A DNA stretch of 26,322 nt from JBEKHI01 sp050012355 (GTDB lineage: Bacteria; Actinomycetota; Actinomycetes; Streptosporangiales; Streptosporangiaceae). Shown here piece after piece: positions 1 to 7,082 of the stretch. The DNA lies in the NCBI GenBank assembly GCA_050012355.1, contig JBEKHI010000064.1, positions 1 through 26,322 on the forward strand, in the 5' to 3' direction. The notes under the pieces were generated by a model that was not told where the DNA came from, did not search any database, and saw only the letters and a program-made list of their open reading frames with translations. The translations under genes and the position numbers were made by a program. The first letter of the stretch is position 1. Every line of letters starts with the position of its first letter.

Positions 1-66
1 GACGCCCCCGCGCGCTTTATCGACGGAGCCGGCGCTGAGGTCGTGGCGCCCAGGGACAGCGTGTGA
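1..66 (+). CDS. C-terminal end of an unidentified upstream protein (partial)
   Basis: Reading frame 1 is open from the window edge and ends with TGA at 64-66, giving a 21-residue tail ending in VVAPRDSV. The stop shares four bases (GTGA, 63-66) with the GTG start of the next gene, the same coupling used throughout this window, so it is very likely the end of a real gene in the same operon. Too little is present to name a family. Confidence 0.6.
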   Translation, partial: DAPARFIDGAGAEVVAPRDSV

Positions 67-1466
67 GCGTTGCCATCGCGGCACCGCACCCGGCGGCGCT
101 CGCCGCCGCCCGTCACGCGGTGCGGGCAGGGGGCGGGGCGGTGGACGCCGCGGTCGCGGCCGCCGTCGCGCTAACGGTCGTATATCCGCATCAGTGCTCC
201 CTCGGCGGCGACCTGGTCGCCTTGGTCCGGCGGCCGTCTGGTCAGGTCGACGCCGTCCTGTCGATCGGAGCCGCCGCCGCGTCCGTCTCCAGGGTGGAGG
301 CGGAGGGGCCGCACAGTGTCACCGTGCCAGGCGTTGTGGCGGGCTGGAGCGCACTCGGGGCCGCACGCCTGCCAGCCGCGCTGCGCTACGCCGCCGGTCT
401 CGCTGAAGACGGATGCTCCGTCTCGGCCGGCCTTGCCCGGGCGATCGCCAGCCGGGAGCAGGCGATCCTCGCTGATCCGGGCTTGCGGAGCCTGCTCACC
501 CGGGACAACAGGCCGCTACGGGCGGGGGCGCTCATGCGGCAGCCCCGCCTCGCGCAGTCGCTGCGGAGTCTGGCGGAGGATCCCCGCGCTTTCTACTCCG
601 GTGCGGTCGGCGAGGCGCTCGTGACGTTCCTGCGCCGCGCGGGTAGCCAGTTGTCTAGGGCCGACTTCGCCCAGCACGAGGCCGAGATCACCGGTCCGCT
701 GGCGGTGGAGGCGGATGGCGTCCGCTGGTACGCGGCTCCGCCGCCGAGCCAGGGCACGACCGCGCTGGCCATCCTCGCCGGGACCGGGGACCTGATCGAG
801 CGGTCGCGCCGAGCGTGCGCGGCGCGGGACCGGCTGCTCGGCGATCCTCGGGGCGGGCCGGTCGACATCCCTGGCCTGCTGCGACCCGGCGGCGAGGACG
901 GCTGCGCCGAGGCACCGCCCGCCGCTGGCGACACGGTGGCGATCACCGCCGTCGACGACGAGGGATGGGTGATCACGCTCATCCAGAGCGTCTACCAGAG
1001 CTTCGGCGCCGGCCTGTGCGATCCGGCCACCGGGATCGTGCTGCACAACCGCGCCTCCGCCTTCAGCCAGGCTGCCGGGCACCCAGCGCGCTTCGGTCCT
1101 GGGCTGCGTCCGCCGCACACCCTCTGCCCGCTGATCGGAGAAGGCCCTGGGGTGCTGCTCGCGGTGGGCTGCCAGGGGGGCAGGGCGCAGGCTCAGATAC
1201 TCGGCCAGGTCGCGCCCGCGCTCCTGGGAGAGGATCTCGCGGCGGTACTCGCACGGCCCCGGTGGGCGTTCGGAGGAAGGGAACTGGGCTTCGCCACCCA
1301 GACCCTCCTCGCCGAGCCGGGCGCGCCCACCACGACCAGTCTCCCGGTGCACGTGACCGCCGGGCCACACGACGACGTCGGGCACGTCCAGGCGGCGCGG
1401 TGGTCCGCTGGCCATTTCACTGCCGCGGCGGACCCCCGCGCGGACGGACAAGGAGCGATCCTATGA
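63..1466 (+). CDS. Gamma-glutamyltransferase-like (Ntn-hydrolase) protein, cytosolic
   Basis: A 467-residue member of the gamma-glutamyltranspeptidase family. These enzymes self-cleave at a Thr that becomes the nucleophile for hydrolysis or transfer of gamma-glutamyl (or other acyl) groups. The N-terminal GGGAVDAAVAAAVAL block, the SVTVPGVVAGW block and the RLLGDP block are typical of the large subunit. The segment TVAITAVD aligns with the TTHxSVVD cleavage motif, putting the nucleophile at Thr291, and IQSVYQSFGAG and NRASAFS follow as in the small subunit. There is no signal peptide, unlike secreted E. coli-type enzymes, and it is shorter than the usual 520-580 residues. The block that normally holds the glutamyl-binding Arg reads SIGAAAA, so substrate preference may differ and an acylase-type role is possible. 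The start is GTG at 63, overlapping the previous stop; it overlaps the next gene by ATGA. Context suggests release of gamma-glutamyl groups from amides made by the synthetase at 4025-5707 (inference). Confidence 0.85.
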   Translation: MSVAIAAPHPAALAAARHAVRAGGGAVDAAVAAAVALTVVYPHQCSLGGDLVALVRRPSGQVDAVLSIGAAAASVSRVEAEGPHSVTVPGVVAGWSALGAARLPAALRYAAGLAEDGCSVSAGLARAIASREQAILADPGLRSLLTRDNRPLRAGALMRQPRLAQSLRSLAEDPRAFYSGAVGEALVTFLRRAGSQLSRADFAQHEAEITGPLAVEADGVRWYAAPPPSQGTTALAILAGTGDLIERSRRACAARDRLLGDPRGGPVDIPGLLRPGGEDGCAEAPPAAGDTVAITAVDDEGWVITLIQSVYQSFGAGLCDPATGIVLHNRASAFSQAAGHPARFGPGLRPPHTLCPLIGEGPGVLLAVGCQGGRAQAQILGQVAPALLGEDLAAVLARPRWAFGGRELGFATQTLLAEPGAPTTTSLPVHVTAGPHDDVGHVQAARWSAGHFTAAADPRADGQGAIL

Positions 1467-3307
1467 ACCCGCTGACCGCTACCGAACTTGAGGCCGCCGT
1501 CGCGGTGCTACGCGAGGACGGCAGGCTGGGAGCGCGAACCCGTTTCTGGGGCGTCACGCTCGACGAGCACCATGCGCGCATCAGCCCGGGGGACCCGCGG
1601 CGGGTACGCGCGGTCGTCCTGGACCCGGAGGCGCACTCGGCCTACGAGGTCGACATCGAGCTCGGTGACAAGCCCACGGCGCTGGAATGGCGCCCGATCG
1701 ACTCGCGGAGCCCGGGATGCACCTCGGAGGAGGCACGCGCGGCGGCCGCGGCGTGCCGCGCGGACCCCGGGTTCCGCGCGGCACTGGCTCGCCGCGGGAT
1801 TCACGATGTCAGCCTCGTGATGGTCGATCCCGAGTCCATCGGCGGCTTTGAGCCACCGGAGTATTCTGGGCGTCGGCTGGCGTGGGGTAGCGTCTGGCAC
1901 CGCACGTCCGAGCAGGACAATGGCTACGCCCGTCCGGTGCAGGGCGTCGTGCCGATCATCGACATGGAACGCTTGGAAGTCCTCCGGGTCGAAGATCACG
2001 GTGTCGTCCCGCTGGCGGCCGAGCCCGGTGACTTCCCCGCCACGGCCGAACGCCCGGGATTGCGTCCGCTCGATATCGTCCAGCCGGACGGACCGAGCTT
2101 CGAGGTCGACGGGAATACGGTTCGCTGGCAAGGGTGGAGCGTGCGGATCGGCTTCACCCACCGGGAGGGCCTCGTCCTGCACGACCTGGGCTTCCAAGAC
2201 CGGTCGGTGGTCAGGCGGGCGGCGATCAACGAGATGTACGTGCCTTACTTCGACCCGGCGTCCACCCAGTACCGGAAGAACTTCTTCGACTGGGGCGAGT
2301 ACGGAGCGGGGCCGCTCACGAACTCCCTGGAACTCGGCTGCGACTGTCTCGGCCTCATCCGCTACTTCGATGCCGCGGTCCTGGGCGGGGACGGCGAGCC
2401 GCGGGTGATACCCAATGCCATCTGCATGCACGAAGAGGATGACGGGATCGCCTGGAAACACCACAACTCGCGGACCGGTCACACCGCCGTGCGGCGTTCC
2501 CGGCGGCTGATCATCTCCAGTTTCGTAACCGTGGCTAACTACGACTACGGGTTCTACTGGTCGCTCTACCAGGACGGTGGCATCGGACTCGAGGTCAAGA
2601 TGACCGGCATCCTGTCGGCTACTGGCGTGCGTGACGACGAGGTCCCCCGCTATGCCAGGAAGGTGGGGCCTAACGTCGCGCTCACCAACCATCAGCACTT
2701 CTTCGCAGTGCGGCTAGACATGGCCGTCGATGGCCCGCTATCCCGGCTCAGCGAGGTAACGGCGGAGCCTGAGCCGGATCCGGCGCTCGACCCCTACGGG
2801 AACGCCTGCCGGACGGTCGCCGCGCCGATCCGCAGCGAATCGGAGGCGGCGCGGCGCAACGATCCGCTCCGCGCGCTGCACTGGCGGATCGAGAGCGCGC
2901 AGGCGCGCAACCGGATGGGCGAGCCGACCGCCTACCGGCTGTTCGTCGAGAACACCGCCCGCCTGCCGGTGCGGCCGGACAGTGTCTGTGCCCGCCGGGC
3001 GCCGTTCGTCGGGCGCAATCTCTGGGCGACCGCTTATGACCCGGCGCGCCGGTACGTGGGGGGAGAGTACCCGAACCAGGCCGAGCCGGGATCCGACGGC
3101 GTGCAGGTGTGGCAGCACGAGGACCGCAGCCTCGACCCGGCCGAACTCGTGCTGTGGGCCGTGCTCGGCTCCCACCACTTCCCGCGGCCGGAGGACTGGC
3201 CGGTCATGCCCGTGGCCAGGGCCCGGCTGCGCCTTGAACCGGACGGCTTCTTCGACGCCAGCCCGGCCCTGGACATCCCCGCCCCGCACCGGTCTCCCGA
3301 AGGTTAA
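1463..3307 (+). CDS. Copper-containing primary amine oxidase (topaquinone enzyme)
   Basis: A 614-residue copper amine oxidase, converting primary amines plus O2 and water to aldehyde, ammonia and H2O2. The topaquinone precursor is Tyr360 in the motif VANYDYG. The catalytic base is Asp276 in FFDWGEYGAG. Copper ligands are His410 and His412 (NHQHFF) and His572 in SHHFPRPEDWPVMP, all canonical. No signal peptide is visible, so it should be cytoplasmic, as in Arthrobacter-type enzymes. The open frame continues far upstream inside the previous gene, but the ATG at 1463 overlaps that gene's stop (ATGA) and gives a normal N-terminus and family length. Expected products are aldehydes that the aldehyde dehydrogenase at 7083-8537 could oxidise. 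The exact amine cannot be read from the sequence. Confidence 0.93.
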   Translation: MNPLTATELEAAVAVLREDGRLGARTRFWGVTLDEHHARISPGDPRRVRAVVLDPEAHSAYEVDIELGDKPTALEWRPIDSRSPGCTSEEARAAAAACRADPGFRAALARRGIHDVSLVMVDPESIGGFEPPEYSGRRLAWGSVWHRTSEQDNGYARPVQGVVPIIDMERLEVLRVEDHGVVPLAAEPGDFPATAERPGLRPLDIVQPDGPSFEVDGNTVRWQGWSVRIGFTHREGLVLHDLGFQDRSVVRRAAINEMYVPYFDPASTQYRKNFFDWGEYGAGPLTNSLELGCDCLGLIRYFDAAVLGGDGEPRVIPNAICMHEEDDGIAWKHHNSRTGHTAVRRSRRLIISSFVTVANYDYGFYWSLYQDGGIGLEVKMTGILSATGVRDDEVPRYARKVGPNVALTNHQHFFAVRLDMAVDGPLSRLSEVTAEPEPDPALDPYGNACRTVAAPIRSESEAARRNDPLRALHWRIESAQARNRMGEPTAYRLFVENTARLPVRPDSVCARRAPFVGRNLWATAYDPARRYVGGEYPNQAEPGSDGVQVWQHEDRSLDPAELVLWAVLGSHHFPRPEDWPVMPVARARLRLEPDGFFDASPALDIPAPHRSPEG

Positions 3308-3320
3308 GCGGCAAGATAAC

Positions 3321-3355
3321 GGTAACTAGCCGTCGGCCGGCGACGGCTAGTTACC
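3321..3355 (+). terminator. Perfect 15-bp hairpin after the amine oxidase gene
   Basis: GGTAACTAGCCGTCG (3321-3335) is exactly reverse-complemented at 3341-3355 around the 5-nt loop GCCGG. It begins 13 bp after the amine oxidase stop. There is no T tract behind it, which is common for actinobacterial terminators. A transcription-end function is inferred. Confidence 0.7.
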
Positions 3356-3401
3356 ATCGTCCTGTCTCGCTGGTGGATGCCACGCTAGCCGGGGGGAGTC
3401 A

Positions 3402-3443
3402 TCCGGCGCTGGCGCGACGCCAGGCTGGACAGCCAGCGCCGGA
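3402..3443. repeat. Perfect 12-bp inverted repeat in the gap before hicA
   Basis: TCCGGCGCTGGC (3402-3413) pairs exactly with GCCAGCGCCGGA (3432-3443). The 18-nt loop contains a small CCAG-G-CTGG hairpin of its own. It could be a second terminator or a structured element; nothing else recognisable lies in the 279-bp gap 3308-3586 except this, the hairpin at 3321-3355 and the palindrome at 3559-3586. Confidence 0.5.
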
Positions 3444-3558
3444 AACCCCGATCCGGGACTCTCAGTCACCGATGCTGCGCGCCTAAGTCTCCAGGGAAAT
3501 ACGCCAAAATTCTTTATCCAGATATGGCGGGTAATGCGAGTTTCATTCGCCCTGGAAT

Positions 3559-3586
3559 GTCGGTGGCGCTCGTTAGCGTCACCGAC
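3559..3586. promoter_or_regulatory. 28-bp palindrome abutting the hicA start codon
   Basis: GTCGGTGGCGCT (3559-3570) and AGCGTCACCGAC (3575-3586) form an inverted repeat with one G-T position, separated by CGTT, and end at the base before the hicA ATG (3587). It is a candidate operator for autoregulation or an mRNA hairpin that hides the ribosome binding region. No Shine-Dalgarno sequence lies in front of this ATG. Confidence 0.5.
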
Positions 3587-3844
3587 ATGAAACCCTCAAA
3601 ACTGCTCCCGAAAATCATGAGTGGATGTGTGGCGAATATCCTCTTTAGCGACATCATCACGCTCATCGGCGCCCTCGGCTTCGCCGAGGTCGGTGGCCAA
3701 GGCAGTCACGGGGTCTTCGCGCGCCCAGGCATAACCGAAATCATCACCCTCCAGGAAGTCGGTGGCCAGGCGAAGCCGTACCAAGTCCGGCAGGTTGCCT
3801 CGCTCATACGGAGGTACAATCTTGCACAGGAGGTTCAGTCGTGA
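3587..3844 (+). CDS. hicA: HicA-family toxin (putative mRNA interferase)
   Basis: An 85-residue protein matching the HicA family, small dsRBD-fold RNases that cleave mRNA using a conserved His. The GSH motif with putative catalytic His41 is followed by GVFARPG, then the subfamily hallmark KPYQVRQV and a closing RRYNL. The frame is open from 3524, but the ATG at 3587 gives the usual N-terminus (MKPSKLLPKI) and family length; upstream codons read as non-conserved. Its stop overlaps the GTG start of the antitoxin gene (GTGA). The 5' part of the gene and its upstream DNA look more AT-rich than the neighbours, consistent with mobile acquisition. Family assignment is fairly secure; toxicity is not shown. 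Confidence 0.8.
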   Translation: MKPSKLLPKIMSGCVANILFSDIITLIGALGFAEVGGQGSHGVFARPGITEIITLQEVGGQAKPYQVRQVASLIRRYNLAQEVQS

Positions 3845-4050
3845 ACGACTATCAAATTCAGGTGCGCTGGAGTCCCGAGGACGAGGCGTGGATCGCGAGC
3901 GTCCCGGACCTCTCCTACTGCGCCGCCCATGGAGCCACCCCGCACGAGGCGGTAGCCGAAGTAGAGGTGGCAGCCGAAGCGTGGCTACGGGCTGCGCGTA
4001 CGACGGGGCGTCCTGTCCCCGCACCTACAGTCTGGGAAGCACGGGCGTAG
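3841..4050 (+). CDS. hicB: HicB-family antitoxin (short form)
   Basis: A 69-residue protein with the HicB fold pattern: a strand YQIQVRWSPED, the motif SVPDLSYCAAHG, then ATPHEAVAEVEVAAEAWLRAA and a Pro-rich end. HicB proteins bind and neutralise HicA. This short form shows only the HicB domain and no C-terminal ribbon-helix-helix or HTH segment, so DNA binding would need another mechanism or partner. The GTG start at 3841 has a strong AGGAGG about 8 nt upstream and overlaps the toxin stop, so translation is coupled. Its last 26 bases overlap the convergent 3' end of the synthetase gene at 4025-5707. Confidence 0.8.
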   Translation: MNDYQIQVRWSPEDEAWIASVPDLSYCAAHGATPHEAVAEVEVAAEAWLRAARTTGRPVPAPTVWEARA

Positions 4051-5707
4051 GGCCTGCTCTAGGTCTCAGGCGCGATCTGCGCGATGCAGCCGCCCGCTCA
4101 CTGCGCCGGGTGGCCAGCGAGATGTACGTGACTGGAGCGGCAGCCCGTACCTGCCCGGTGGTAGGGCGTGAGATAGCCGGTTTCCGTAAGAATAGCCCCA
4201 GGTACTCGCGTTGCTCCCAGTCGGAGACGTGCCGCAGGTAGCGGTCGAACTCGCTGCGCTTGATCGTCGCGTACCAGTCGACGACGACCTCGCCCAGGGC
4301 CGCGCGCAGACAGGCGTCGTTCTCCAGCGCCGTCACGGCTTCGCCGAGCGATGGAGGCAGCCGGTCGGCATTGGTTCCGTAGGGATCGTCGGTGGGCGGG
4401 CGCAGCGCGAGCCCGCGCGTGACGCCGTCCATTCCTGATGCCAGTTGCGAGGCTATATAGAGATACGGGTTCGCGGCCGGTTCACCGGAGCGGTTTTCTA
4501 GCCGGGTCGCCGCATTGCCGGGGCCGCCCACCGCGCGGACCATGGCGCCCTTGTTGTCGATGCCCCAGGCGATCCGGTCCGGTGCCAGCGAATACGGCTG
4601 GTAGCGCTTGTAGCCGTTGACGGTCGGTGCGGCGAACGCCGTGGCGGCGGGCGCGTGCCGCAGCAGCCCTTCCAGGTAGGCGCAACCGGTCGGGGAGAGG
4701 ATTCCGTCATCGTCGGGGCCGGGCATGAAGCTTGGCCACCCGGTGCGGACGTTGGTGAGCGACTGATGCAGATGCCAGCCGACCGAAGCCGTCTCGGCGC
4801 CTTGGGGCCGTGACATGAACGTCGCCTGGTAGCCGAGGCGACGGGCGATCTGCCGGACGGCGGTGCGGCAGAGCAGCACCGCGTCCGCCGTGTCGGCCGC
4901 GTCCGCGGGCTCCATCGTCAGCTCCAGCTGGCTGGGCCCGAACTCCAGCTCCAGCGAGCGCAACGGGAGATCCAGCGACGTCAGCCCCTGGCGCAGCGCC
5001 TGGACTAGTTCGTCGAGTCCGTCGAGGGTCTCCTCGTGCAGCAGCTGCGCGCCCGTGGTCGTCGGCCGCACGCCGGGCGCCGCGCCTGGCGCTCCCGGCC
5101 TGCCGACGCGCTCAGGGCTGAACGGCTCGGCGCGGAAGACATGGAATTCCAGCTCCGCCCCGACGGTCATCCGGTAGCCGCGCCCAGCGAGCAGGGCCAA
5201 CTGACCGCGCAGGATTCCCCGGCTGCAGAACGGCACCGGTGAGCCATCGGGAAAGCGGACGTCGCAGAGCAGCCAGCCGGTGCGTTCGGCCCAGGGGAGC
5301 ACCCGGAACGTGGCGGGATCCGGCACGAGCACGATGTCGCCCGCGCCGGCGAAGCCGGCCACGGCCAGGCCGGCACCGGGGGAGAAGACCGGGAAGGCGG
5401 ACTTGCCTGATGTGTCCTTAAGCAGCAGTGAACTCGGCGCGGTGATTCCCGAACGCAGCGCGGATTCGAGGGAGGAACGGGTCACGGTCTTGCCGCGGAG
5501 GATGCCGTGCGGGTCGGCGAAGGCGAGCCGTACCAGCTCCAGTCCGAGCTCGTCGATTACCCGCCGCATCTGGGCCGCGGCGGCATACTGCGCGTCGGTC
5601 CACAGCCCGTGCCGTGCGACGAAGCCGTCGTTGCCTTCGGCGAGTAGCGGCCTGGCGCTCGCACCGCGGCCGCCCTCCGCGAACGGGCGCTCGTCGGCGC
5701 TACGCAT
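4025..5707 (-). CDS. Glutamine synthetase-fold gamma-glutamylamide synthetase (PuuA/TdnQ-like)
   Basis: A glutamine synthetase family protein of 560 residues from the ATG at 5707. Such non-GlnA members ATP-dependently join the gamma-carboxyl of glutamate to an amine. Recognisable blocks in order are LAFADPHGILRGK, the metal/glutamate site GAELEFHVF, the second acidic block QLELTMEP, GWHLHQSL (HxH), YKRYQPYSLAPDRIAWG with DNKGAMVR, and RLENRSGEPAANPYLY. The regulatory adenylylation Tyr of GlnA is not evident. The start at 5707 overlaps the upstream oxygenase stop by 8 nt; an in-frame ATG at 5773 would overlap more and seems less likely. Homologues normally end near WEQREYLGLF; here 54 further Arg/Ala-rich residues follow and run into hicB, which suggests loss of the original stop. 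Context and family make an amine-glutamylating role more likely than ammonia assimilation. Confidence 0.85.
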   Translation of the reverse strand: MRSADERPFAEGGRGASARPLLAEGNDGFVARHGLWTDAQYAAAAQMRRVIDELGLELVRLAFADPHGILRGKTVTRSSLESALRSGITAPSSLLLKDTSGKSAFPVFSPGAGLAVAGFAGAGDIVLVPDPATFRVLPWAERTGWLLCDVRFPDGSPVPFCSRGILRGQLALLAGRGYRMTVGAELEFHVFRAEPFSPERVGRPGAPGAAPGVRPTTTGAQLLHEETLDGLDELVQALRQGLTSLDLPLRSLELEFGPSQLELTMEPADAADTADAVLLCRTAVRQIARRLGYQATFMSRPQGAETASVGWHLHQSLTNVRTGWPSFMPGPDDDGILSPTGCAYLEGLLRHAPAATAFAAPTVNGYKRYQPYSLAPDRIAWGIDNKGAMVRAVGGPGNAATRLENRSGEPAANPYLYIASQLASGMDGVTRGLALRPPTDDPYGTNADRLPPSLGEAVTALENDACLRAALGEVVVDWYATIKRSEFDRYLRHVSDWEQREYLGLFLRKPAISRPTTGQVRAAAPVTYISLATRRSERAAASRRSRLRPRAGPTPVLPRL

Positions 5708-7010
5708 GGCACCACGGAGATGACCGGCGGCGCTGCGTCTCTCGTTCGACCCAGCGTAGTTGCCACTGCTCATTCGGCGTGATGGTGTCTATCGCGAGCG
5801 GGCCGGTGAGAAGTGCCGCCGCGCCGTCGTCGAGCGGTCGGCCGGGAACCGGGTTGCCGGCCAGGTGTGCCTCGATGGCCCGCAGCAGCAGGCGCCGGTT
5901 GGCGGTGATGGCGCGATCGGAGACGCCGAGCCGCTCCACGGTCCGGTCCTGGATGGCTCCCATGCTTTCCACCGCCCACTGGTCATGGACGTTGATGTCC
6001 AGGCCCATGCCCGTGTAGGTGAGCTCCCGCTGCTCCTCCGGGTCGAAACCCCAGTTGTTCCCGCGATTGCGGACCGGCCGGTAGCCGGGCAGGGTGACGC
6101 CCTCGAGTCGCTGGCGCAGCAGGGTTTCCTTATCCGGCCGCTCGGCGAAGTCGTAGTAAATCATGTACCAGTAGTGGTGCTCGTCGTCGATGGGCACGTG
6201 CCACTGGGTGAAAACCTTGCTGTTGCCGAACGGGACGACGAACGCGTTGGGGAAGAGCAGGTTCGTCACGCGGACGTGCTTAACCGACTCGGTGAGCTGG
6301 CGGACCGCGAAGACCCGCAGGCCGTGTTCGGCGACCTCGACCTCGATGTCGGGCCGGTAGTGCTCACCGACCAGTTTCGATAGTTTCGTGCCGGTACCCT
6401 CAACCTCCTCGCTGAACTGCTGCCCGTATGCGTCGCGAGGGTCCTCGCCGAGGAACCGGTGCAGGAACGAGACGTGGCTGGGGTCGATTCCGCCTTCGAC
6501 GCCCTGGAGCCAGTTGCATTCCCACAGCCCCTTGAAGGCGAAGGTGTACTCCTCGGGCGCGATGAAACAATCGTAGGAACCGAACGGGGGCGGGGTACCC
6601 CCTCCGAGGTAAGCGAAGACGATCCCGTTCCGCTCCGCACAGGGGTAGCCCGCGATCCGGACCTTGTCGAAGAACCGGCTGTGCTCAGGTTCGGCGGGCT
6701 GCTCGAGGCACCGGCCGCCGGAGTCGTACAGCCAGCCGTGGTACAGGCAGCGCAACCCCCGTTCTTCCAGTCGGCCGAAGGACAGGTCGACACCGCGGTG
6801 CGCGCAGAACCTGCTGATCAGTCCCCAGTCTCCACCGGGGCGCTTGAACAGCACGAGATCCTCGCCGAGCAGCCGGATGGCCTTGACCGGCCGCTCGGCG
6901 GGCAGTTCCGAGACAAGGGCCGCGGGCTGCCAGTAGGCCCGCATCAGGCCGCCCATCGGGGTGCCGGGCCCGGTCCGCGTGAGCGTTTCGTTGTCCTCGC
7001 GGTTAAGCAC
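5700..7010 (-). CDS. Rieske non-heme iron oxygenase, alpha subunit (phthalate dioxygenase type)
   Basis: A 436-residue single-component-type oxygenase that inserts oxygen into an aromatic ring or carries out O/N-dealkylation. The Rieske 2Fe-2S site is C69-A-H71 and C88-L-Y-H91. The mononuclear iron site is GGIDPSHVSFLH with His179 and His184; Asp176 is the usual inter-subunit electron bridge. The C-terminal block DQWAVESMGAIQDRT is typical of the phthalate/phenoxybenzoate branch. A strong GGAGGT sits before the GTG start at 7010. It overlaps the synthetase start by 8 nt, so both enzymes are translationally coupled. No ferredoxin or reductase partner is in the window. The pairing recalls aniline oxidation, where a glutamine synthetase-like enzyme precedes a Rieske oxygenase. 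The substrate is unknown. Confidence 0.9.
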   Translation of the reverse strand: MLNREDNETLTRTGPGTPMGGLMRAYWQPAALVSELPAERPVKAIRLLGEDLVLFKRPGGDWGLISRFCAHRGVDLSFGRLEERGLRCLYHGWLYDSGGRCLEQPAEPEHSRFFDKVRIAGYPCAERNGIVFAYLGGGTPPPFGSYDCFIAPEEYTFAFKGLWECNWLQGVEGGIDPSHVSFLHRFLGEDPRDAYGQQFSEEVEGTGTKLSKLVGEHYRPDIEVEVAEHGLRVFAVRQLTESVKHVRVTNLLFPNAFVVPFGNSKVFTQWHVPIDDEHHYWYMIYYDFAERPDKETLLRQRLEGVTLPGYRPVRNRGNNWGFDPEEQRELTYTGMGLDINVHDQWAVESMGAIQDRTVERLGVSDRAITANRRLLLRAIEAHLAGNPVPGRPLDDGAAALLTGPLAIDTITPNEQWQLRWVERETQRRRSSPWCHA

Positions 7011-7034
7011 ACCAGCACCTCCGGCGACTCAGTA

Positions 7035-7063
7035 TTGTATCCAATTTCGAATGAAGAGTATCC
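7035..7063. promoter_or_regulatory. Tandem operator-like sites in the oxygenase/aldehyde dehydrogenase divergent promoter
   Basis: GTATCC occurs at 7037-7042 and again at 7058-7063, exactly 21 bp apart. The first lies within TTGTATCCAA, close to the palindromic TTGTATACAA-type sites known for FCD-class GntR regulators. The 72-bp gap between the two divergent starts is AT-rich and must hold both promoters. A related pair with the same spacing occurs at 8595-8624. Regulator identity is inferred. Confidence 0.5.
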
Positions 7064-7082
7064 TCATCTCATGGTGATGTCC

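Noticed and set aside
815..1462. Upstream extension of the copper amine oxidase frame
   Set aside because: The extension lies inside the GGT-like gene, is Arg-rich with no family match, and the ATG at 1463 gives normal length and ATGA coupling.
6459..7070. Upstream extension of the aldehyde dehydrogenase frame
   Set aside because: It is antisense to the Rieske oxygenase and precedes the conserved N-terminus; starts at 7071-7083 are adequate.
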